Below are positions 56,866 through 64,000 of a stretch of 64,000 bases of DNA, piece by piece. The position numbers and the translations under genes were made by a program. Origin of the DNA: Nemopilema nomurai (lineage: Eukaryota > Cnidaria > Scyphozoa > Rhizostomeae > Rhizostomatidae). A model generated the notes under the pieces. It saw nothing but the letters and a program-made list of their open reading frames with translations, was not told the origin of the DNA and searched no databases. The stretch covers positions 1,557,856-1,621,855 of the forward strand of contig ML133365.1 of assembly GCA_003864495.1 (NCBI GenBank). The letters run 5' to 3'. Numbering within the stretch: the stretch's first letter is position 1; the number at the start of each line of letters is the position of its first letter.

Positions 56866-57033
56866 CCATTTACCTTATGACGTAATTTGACGCGCGCGTG
56901 CAATGAATTGTGGTCTTGGTAGTAACGATGCTTTTCGTTTACGCGCGCAGCAGTGTCTTCTCTTTGTATTCTCAACGTGTTTTCAGAGTTACCAAGAAAG
57001 AAAGTTTGACCGATCTACAAATCTACTAACAAG

Positions 57034-57365
57034 ATGAATGTTTCAACGACCTCAGAAAATAGCCCCAGCTTTTTTCAAAGCTCTTGCACGGGCACAACTG
57101 GGGCTCTGAGAAATGAAATGAAAGATAACGTTACCGTTGATCAGGTGGGCCTATCTGAGTCAGTTGTTTACAACAATGAATTTGAAGCTGAAATGCTAGA
57201 TACGTTCATCGAAACACCAAAAAAAGAGTGGTCTAAATCATTGGATAAATTGCCATTATTCACAGAAGGTATGATTGACAATCATCTCATCTACAAGTCT
57301 TCAACAATGCCAGACAAGAAAGGGTACCCAAGCTTACCGTCACAAGCAGAAGGGTTATAGACTAT
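57034..57365 (+). pseudogene. N-terminal exon of a SWIM-YqaJ-type gene, interrupted by Kolobok-2
   Basis: Open frame from ATG 57034 with a Ser/Thr-rich lead, then KEWSKSLDKLPLFTEGMIDN, HLIYKS and KKGYPSL. The end resembles the 'A-E-G-Y-R-L-F-K' motif found near the N-terminus of many SWIM/YqaJ transposon proteins, with a one-base slip at about 57352. Just there the left TTAA of the next Kolobok element (57366-57369) begins, so the gene was split by that insertion and the rest should lie beyond the right edge of the window. Family assignment is tentative. Confidence 0.4.
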
Positions 57366-57651
57366 TTAAAGTGCCAACGCAATGAGGAAAACCACCCCCT
57401 TATCAAGTTTAATTTGAAGAGACTATTCTTGTTAAATAACGGTATGAAAGTTTAAATTTGTATTTGGGGACGGGAAGCTGCTTTTTTGGGGGTTCGAAAT
57501 GGGAGAGGTCGGATGACAAGGGTCTAGGGCGAGTGGCAATGTTTGACGTCGTCGGGTTGAGTCACACAGTTGATGCAGAGAAACAGGCATTGTCAACACG
57601 CGATTTCGAGCAGGTTTGGCAGAGGAAAACATTTCATAAATACACGAAATA

Positions 57652-59563
57652 ATGTCTAACGAGCAAGAAACTTCTTCAAGGTCAAGCGGGGGAAGCCTTT
57701 CTTTATCTGATCATGAGGACTTAGGCGTGATCTCAACAAACATAGAGCCATACATCGACGACCCTTTGGCATCTGATGATGACGATGATATGTATGGGGA
57801 AGGAGCGCCCCTTGCACGAGAGGGCGACGAAGATGGTCTAACGCTAGCATCGTTAGAAGCAAGATTTCTTAGAAGAAAGCCTGTTGAGAACTGGTGAGTA
57901 TCCTCTAGCTTTAACTGAAAGCTTTAGCGGATTGATTAAAGTGTATATCAGGTCAAATTATATTTGCAATGTTTTCTGTAGTTTTTGGTACGCTGAATTC
58001 GCTTGTAGCATTTTTGTGCTAATTTCGATTAAGGGTAACTAACTATTTGGGCTCAAAGTTTGAACCCCGTGGGGAAAAGCCGCGTACGTTGGAGTCTGGA
58101 ACAGAGAGTAGCCCTGACGTAGATTACGGAACACCTTTTCTCACAGTGTTTTGTTTTGTCGTACGGAGAGGTGTTCGAGATGAGTTCCAAATCGGATTCA
58201 GGGAGTTCAGAGTCTTTATCAGAAGAAACTTCTAGTTCTGAACTTGATTATGACATTGAGCACGACGATAGAGCGATGTCTCCAGGTAATGGTGCATATA
58301 GAAACGCTGGTTGCGTTCAGGAGGAATGGGAGGACAGCCTTGAGCCATATACTGGGGAGCCTTTGGCTGACGAAGAATGGCTGAAAAGCTACTATGCAAG
58401 GAGAACCAGGACTGAAAAGCAGTCTGCAGTGTTAAACAACAGATTTAACGGACATTTGCCCATAAGTTTGTGGTAAGTTTTATTTTTTTGGCATATCACC
58501 CTCGCTTGAATGTTCGCCAATCTCATCGAAGCCGGGTAGGCCCTCATATTTTGAGAATCGCCAATCTGCATCTAGGCCTACACTGTCATTCCCATGTAAG
58601 GCCCGTATAAAATTCGCTCAAAAACAAGTTTTTCTAGAACTTGAAGTGTAGTTTGTTATAAAATAAAGGTGTGATTTTAAGGATTCGAAGGCGAGGTAGG
58701 TTGAACCAAACCTAGTCAAAGTCTAGTAGAATACTGTTCTTTATTTCCGAAAAAAGTTTGGTTTAAAATGTAAAATTTAATAAACTGGCCCTCCATTCTT
58801 AGGAAATTGATTGTATGTAGTACAGAGATTAGTACAGAGATTTTACAAATAAAACCTTTGAAGCAAGAGTATTATTTCATTACAGGTGCAAATGTCGAAA
58901 TTGCAAAACTGAGCAGTTAACCAAGCCCAATGAATGCAAATGTTGCACTGAGTTGGAAGCAGTAGCATCAGCACTGACAAGTGAAATTGTGGTGGATGAA
59001 TTTGGCTCTGTGCCTAAATGTATTACAGAGCATCCAGGATTTAGGCCATTGTGCCTAGAGCCCTGGTCACTGAGATTCGCAGCTGATAAATACAAAACGA
59101 AGCTCAAAGAAAGATACAAGAAAACAAAATCAGATTTCAGGTTATTTGTGTATATTTATATAGTGAAAAATACAACAACATAAAACCTTTGTTGAATTTC
59201 CATAAAAGTGTAGACCTTATATGGCTCAAGGGTCAGCAGTTTTCAAATAACATAAGATCAGGATTAAACCATTATTTATTTCTATGGCAAAAATATTGTA
59301 CAGCAAATGTTTAAAACTCCTTGTGGCAATCTCATCAATTAATATAATAAACAACTACAACTAGTACTTAGCTAATGTGGAACCAATAGTGCTGATGACT
59401 TTTCTTGATCTTCAGGTTCTTTCGTGCTGTATCATACAGAGAATTTACAAGGCTCGTTCATGGACGTCTGGGAACAGAAAGGATTCCCCTCCCAGCTTGT
59501 GCCTACAATGTTATCCGTCAACAATTTTCAGAACAGGACTTAGTTGGTTATCATTCGGAATAA
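57652..59563 (+). CDS. P2RX7_C (P2X7 ballast-like) gene of Kolobok-2, two alternative first exons
   Basis: Exon 1a (57652-57893, MSNEQETSSRSSGG...VENW) and exon 1b (58180-58472, MSSKSDSGSSESLSEETSS...PISLW) are both acidic, Ser-rich, start with MS and end inside a Trp codon at GTGAGT or GTAAGT donors. Either joins in phase to exon 2 (58887-59140): CKCRNCKTEQ, NECKCCTELEAV and CITEHPGFRPLCLEPWSLRF. Exon 3 (59416-59563) gives RFFRAVSYREFTRLVHGRLG and IPLPACAYNVIRQQF and a stop. The whole P2X7 ballast domain is present, about 230 residues with exon 1b, without any channel part. One base is missing at about 58920, between the C-x-C-x2-C and E-C-x-C-C motifs; with it restored the length becomes a multiple of three. 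Role unknown; zinc binding is likely from the cysteines. Confidence 0.8.
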
Positions 59564-59639
59564 TTACGATAATTATAATGCAATTTTTTAATGATGGTAA
59601 CCTATTGGCCTGAGCTAGTTTTCTAAGGCCATCAAAGAC

Positions 59640-60010
59640 TGGTCATAATACAACATACTTGATAAAAATCTTATTGCAATGTGTGCTTAAATATTTTACT
59701 TTATTTACAAAATACAAGACTAGAGGACTGCTTGGCTTCTTTCTTAAGGCTGTTCCAAACACTTGCCCCCCTAGTAGGAGAAATCCTTTGGTGAATCTTG
59801 TTTTTTACAGGGCAAGTTCTGATTTTCTGATGAATCTTTTTAGCTCTCTATTGAAACATTGTCTTCTTCTAGTAAAAAGGTTTTGCAAATATTCAGGGCA
59901 TAGTCCATCAACGACAATGAGTGTTGCCTCCATCTTCTAATTGTATGGTTCTCTGGATCAAGTTCTTTGTACTAGAAATACAAGAATCATAGGTATCTCA
60001 TCATTAAGAA
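59640..60010 (-). mobile_element. LINE 3' end fragment (CR1/RTE-like C-terminus)
   Basis: The minus strand reads LCPEYLQNLFTRRRQCFNRE, then KTRFTKGFLLLGGQVFGTAL and a Lys-rich end, the typical last 80 residues of a non-LTR reverse transcriptase ORF. It is followed by AATAAAGT and an AT-rich tail with ATTATCGTAATTATT. The 5' limit is unclear. It lies between the two convergent genes of Kolobok-2 and may have removed the last transposase exon (the zinc knuckle seen in Kolobok-1). Confidence 0.6.
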
Positions 60011-60175
60011 TTGTTTCAAGCAAGCTACCAACACAATTTTTAGCATGTAAATTTATATTGTTTTTTCTATCAGAAGTTTGCAATCTTGGTTTTTTAGAAC
60101 ACCGTAATTTTCCAAGCACAATTTTCATTATCATTGACTGGTAGCAGAACATGGAATGATATTTACTATATTTAC

Positions 60176-63100
60176 CAGTACTTGTAGATGGGACGGCTTC
60201 AGTGACCATTGATTTTCGGGCAATGTGCTTTGCTATACTGGCAGCTTTGTCCTGTTTATCAAGCATGGTAATCATGGGACAGGGATTTGACTCCATCGAC
60301 TCTGAAAGGACAACTGGCAGGCTTTCATTTATAACAGACTCTTCCATGAATTTATAAATTTCATCAACATAATCTGTAAAACCCAAAAATAAATTTCAAT
60401 AATCTGATTTTATAATTTGCTCTCTAATATTTGCAAATATTATTGGTTAGTGGTCTTCATATCATGGGTGACACCAATGTTTCATTCAATATGTGATTGG
60501 TAACTTATTTCTTTGGTAACAGGAATGATTGATATCAAAGTGCAAGTCTAGCCTCAAATAGATGATGTGAGAAGTCTAAACAACTTTAACTTAAAGGGTA
60601 AGCTATAAGTACAGAAAATGGTATCACAAACCAAAACATTGCTGAACTGTGACAGCTCGTACTGTAGGAACTCCATTCTTAAATTTTGGGTACATCACCC
60701 TGTATTGGTTTGTTCCATCTGGTTTACGTTTCTCTTCTCTCTGGAGATTTTTATTAAAATGTATGCTTGCGAGTATGTGTCTAGAGAAAATAAGTTGAAT
60801 ATTATAGGATACCTTGGAAGTGAAAAGTTTTCTCTCAGTAGTCAATTGAGAGTGTGATGAGGGGTTATAAACACTAAAATCTGTTCAATTGACTGTATAT
60901 AGAACAACAATTTTGGAACAGCAAACTACAAAACAAAATAAGTTAGCTGCAGTTTAAAAACAGAGTCCACAATAACTATGTCCACTTTTTATGCAAATTT
61001 TCCCATATTCTAGAGATTATGATTGTCACATTTTTTTGTCTCTAAGTATCTTGCATTGGCAAATAAACTGTCCATCTCTTATTTGCCATTCATGCACCAA
61101 TTAACTATTCACTTTTCAATTGATTAACTGGCAAGTGTGAATTATTTGTGGAAAATTAAGTGGTGAATGAGGGGTACAAAGAGCTCAACAACTTTTGAGT
61201 GCAGGTCTATACCACATACCTACAAACCATGCCAGGGTGGCTAAATGCAATCATTTTGGGTGCAAAATGATTCAATACTGAGTGGAATCCCTCCAAACAG
61301 CTTGTTTGTGACAATGGTGATGCCTGTAGGATTCCACTTTCTAGTGTCTTCTTTCTCAAAATTTCCTTAAATTTTTCATGAACTGTTGAACCTTAAAAAG
61401 AAAATACTTTTAAAAAAGAAACTTCAATGAAAATACATGTGACAAAAAGTTAGATCACATATACAAGTTTTGTGAATCTTTTTATCCTGCATAAAAGCTC
61501 AGCCTGTATAAAGGCCCATGGGCTTATACCTGTGTCTTAAAAGTGAGAAACATTTCAGAATGAGGGCGTAAAAGATACTTCAGAATAGAAAATTCTTGAT
61601 ACTAAATCAATGCCATTTTCTCTTTCAACAATATGTTTAACCATACATTCTGTTTTTCAAGATATATACCTTAACAATGTATGTGCATGGGACCTCTAAA
61701 CCCTTACCCCTCTTGTTGTCTATTTGGCCACACACAAAAGATCAAATTTATATCTTCTCATAATTTAAGGAACTCTATAGATGATAGACTACAAAAAAAC
61801 TTGCCTTGATCAACCCATTTTCGTTCTCCAATACTTTCGGAATGCGCACATTTATTGAACAAATTGTTCGGAAAATTTTCATGCTCATTAACAATGTGAC
61901 GAAGAAACGACTGGAATTTTGCAAGAATCAATTGCCCATCACCATTGGGTGTGGATGTTGCACTCCAATGGAGATGCTTGGTACATGGTTGAACCCAGTC
62001 TTCTAAATCTTCATACCCTTTCCTCTTTGAGAATTTTAGCAGCTCTTTTCTAAGTTCTAAAAAAATAACATAATCATTGATAACTACAAAATTGACTCAG
62101 AGTGGATGGAAATTTCTGAATGAAGTTTACTGAACCAGATTTGAGTGATGTGTATAAAAACTAAGCAATTTTATAATCAAATGCATTTGTTTATATTTAT
62201 ATTAACTGTGTTTTACTTCAAAAAACCTTTCACAATTGCTTTCAGAATCCATTAAAAATTTAATTTATGATTTTGTTGAATCTCTCCTGGGATAAATGTG
62301 TGCCTTTCAATTGCATAAGAAGTAGTCAACTAACTTTTTTTAAGGTACCATAAATCAAAATAGTGCTTGACATCTTTGTGGTCTACTCTCATAGCTTTCC
62401 TTATTGTCATATGGCGATCTGACACAAATGTTGATACTTTCAACCCAGCACTCTCCATGTTGTTGAAGCATCGCTTGAAACCTTCAAACTCCATTGCTGG
62501 ACTATTACCCACTTCATTACGCTGAAATAAAAATTCAACAAACATAAAGAGCTGTATAAATAGACATGCTCTAACATTAGATAAATAAATAATTTCTCAT
62601 AATGCTGATATCAATTGTGATTGCAAAAAGAACTTACATCTCAAGAGAACTTCTAGGCTATTAAGATACCTTTGTTATTATATACATGTGCAGCCATTTT
62701 TGTGTAGTTGAATTTGAACATGTGAATAGGATTAAAACAAAAGTCTCAGGAATATCATTCAGTGAGTTTCAGGAAAGCTGTTTATGAAAAGAAAAACTAT
62801 AAGCATACTTACTTGAACAAGAGAAAAGTCAATTATTTTGTTGTTGTTGCAGCAATATATGGTGTATGCGCCATATTTTGCAGAGTGGCCCATTCTATCA
62901 TGTCGCCCATCTCCGCAAATAATAAGAGATTCCCCTTTTTCCTTCAAATCGTTTATAGTCTTTTCTTGATATTGCTTCCAGAACAGATAAACAGATGGTA
63001 TAATTTTTTCCTACAGAACACAAATTTTAAGCCTAATATAAATAATATAAAATTATTCAAGTTAAATAGAAAATATATGGTTATTTTTTACTACACACAA

Positions 63101-63916
63101 ATTTATTTTGTTTACTACACATAAATATAACTATATTTCAACATTATATATATATAATAATGCAATTAAAATGAAGAATAGAAAGCTTTTTACCCTCTGA
63201 TGCTTGAAGAAGGTAGTCAAAGACAAACATGCCAACCTCATATGGTTGAAAACTCTAAATATTTTACTGGCTGATGCACCAGCCACAAGAGTAGCAAAGG
63301 ACAGGAGCAGGTTTCCAGCTGGGATCCTGGTTCCTTTCATATCTGGCTGACTTCTCCACACATTTTCATTTGATGGGCACTGAATACTGGAACATATGGT
63401 TTTAACCTCCACCATGGTTCCAATCTGACGTGTGGTGATGAGAGGATTTGCTGTTTTGCAGACAGGACACAACTGAAAGAACAGCAATAGCTGTGACATA
63501 AAAACAATAAACTTTGATTCAGTCCTCTTTGACAGGTTGTCATCTTTTGAATGTCTGAAATAGAATTCAAGAAATGAATTAATGAAGATGCTTACAATTT
63601 AAAGCCAATTTAGGCAACATGACAACTAAATGTGATATTTTAAATTTTATCATTTGACAAGAAGGCAAACAATTTAATTAGCTTGTATAAGAACCAGCAC
63701 AAAAATCCAAGTAAAAAAAGTAAAAACATATCTATCATCAAATCCAATCTCTTCATCAGACTGATCAGTGTCTTCTTCAATATCATAATCTGCATCTTCC
63801 ATATCTTCTAGATGGACATTTTCTTCATCACTGAAAATTTCTTCATCTGTGTCCGAAGCATCAACTTGATGGTGAAGAGGTTTTGGTGGTCTTGTCTCAC
63901 TTCTTACGGTTTTCAC
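60176..63916 (-). CDS. Kolobok-type transposase of element 2, THAP exon outside the window
   Basis: Exons, 5' to 3': 63916 to about 63730, acidic (DASDTDEEIFSDEENVH); 63554-63194, FQLCPVCKTANPL, GTMVEVKTIC, ENVWRSQP, AGNLLLSFATLVAGAS, LTTFFKHQR; 63010-62813, catalytic IICGDGRHDRMGHSAKYGAY; 62521-62335, NSPAMEFEGFKRCF and the second Asp in FVSDRHMTIRKAM, then KHYFDLWYLKK; 62057-61805, WVQPCTKHLHWSATSTPNGD, ILAKFQSFLRHI, closing with a GC donor; 61391-61220, TSCLEGFHSVLNHFAPKMIA; 60780-60632, IHFNKNLQREEKRKPDG and YPKF; 60373-60176, DYVDEIYKFMEESV. All are open and in phase with good splice sites. The C-terminal zinc knuckle is missing, probably displaced by the LINE fragment. It faces the P2RX7_C gene. 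Confidence 0.8.
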
Positions 63917-64000
63917 TTTGTAAATGCATAAACAATTTAAGACATTCTTATATAAGATTTTTTCATTTTACAAGAATAAATTGTTTGTTTCAAAACTTTT

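Larger units (their letters stand above)
57370..64000. mobile_element. Kolobok-type element 2, right end beyond the window
   Basis: The left end AGTGCCAACGCAATGAGG follows TTAA (57366-57369) and starts with the same AGTGC as Kolobok-3. Inside are a P2RX7_C gene on plus (57652-59563) and a transposase on minus (63916-60176), tail to tail, with a LINE fragment between them. The THAP exon and right TIR must lie beyond 64000. All visible transposase exons are free of stops, so this is the least damaged Kolobok copy here. Confidence 0.75.

Noticed and set aside
57652..59563. A P2X7 receptor gene
   Set aside because: Only the cytoplasmic cysteine-rich domain is present. There is no P2X extracellular domain and no membrane segment, and the gene lies inside a transposon.
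1..64000. tRNA or rRNA genes
   Set aside because: No A-box/B-box pair with a plausible cloverleaf and no rRNA-like conserved stretch was noticed by eye. A tRNAscan-SE or Infernal run would be needed to exclude them.

Overview
The window is eukaryotic, almost certainly from an invertebrate animal. It is AT-rich, its genes are split by GT-AG (and some GC-AG) introns, and it carries THAP zinc fingers, alpha-kinase, P2X7-ballast (P2RX7_C) and SWIM/YqaJ domains and a metazoan-style mix of transposons (ISL2EU, Kolobok, hAT, CR1/RTE-like LINEs, a Penelope-like element, a DIRS-like fragment). A cnidarian or similar early-branching animal fits, but the species cannot be fixed from sequence alone. No rRNA, tRNA or CRISPR was found. 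The one gene that looks host-like is a partial alpha-kinase at the left edge; nearly everything else is transposable elements inside transposable elements.

Layout. 1-1107: alpha-kinase (minus, runs off the edge). 2048-7170: a broken SAP-SWIM-YqaJ-PHD gene (minus) split by repeats and a GC-rich block. 8350-19990: a full-length but dissected LINE (minus; ORF1 with esterase, AP-endonuclease, RT) carrying two insertions, a 5'-truncated RTE-like LINE (8464-10922) and a two-gene ISL2EU-type transposon (12428-17014, ATCGAT target repeat). 15253-28138: a near-identical 6.4-kb tandem duplication. 21071-40060: remains of an older ISL2EU-type transposon whose transposase (plus) and YqaJ gene (minus) are now 4-19 kb apart because a complete hAT (28745-32717, perfect 8-bp TSD) and a second ISL2EU (about 32856-39235) landed inside it; the latter holds a deleted Kolobok (36406-38690, TTAA) in an intron. 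40510-42440: RTE-like LINE. 42636-50149: a complete 7.5-kb Kolobok-type element with TTAA target duplication and, in its first intron, the 3' end of a Penelope-like element with a hammerhead ribozyme. 51958-53590: a 52-bp minisatellite with higher-order structure. 53890-56865: another Kolobok transposase. 57370-end: a further Kolobok, the least damaged, leaving the window on the right.

How the genes work together. Two transposon types here share one plan: a THAP-DDE transposase gene and a second gene arranged tail to tail within the same terminal repeats. In the ISL2EU-type elements the second gene is a SWIM-YqaJ nuclease (often with SAP and PHD modules), a partnership already known for ISL2EU. 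In the Kolobok-type elements the second gene encodes a cysteine-rich domain like the C-terminal 'ballast' of the P2X7 receptor, after an acidic, serine-rich N-terminus. This pairing occurs in three separate Kolobok copies, two with identifiable TIRs and TTAA duplications on both sides. It is the most interesting signal in the window: the P2X7 ballast domain looks like the accessory protein of a DNA transposon.
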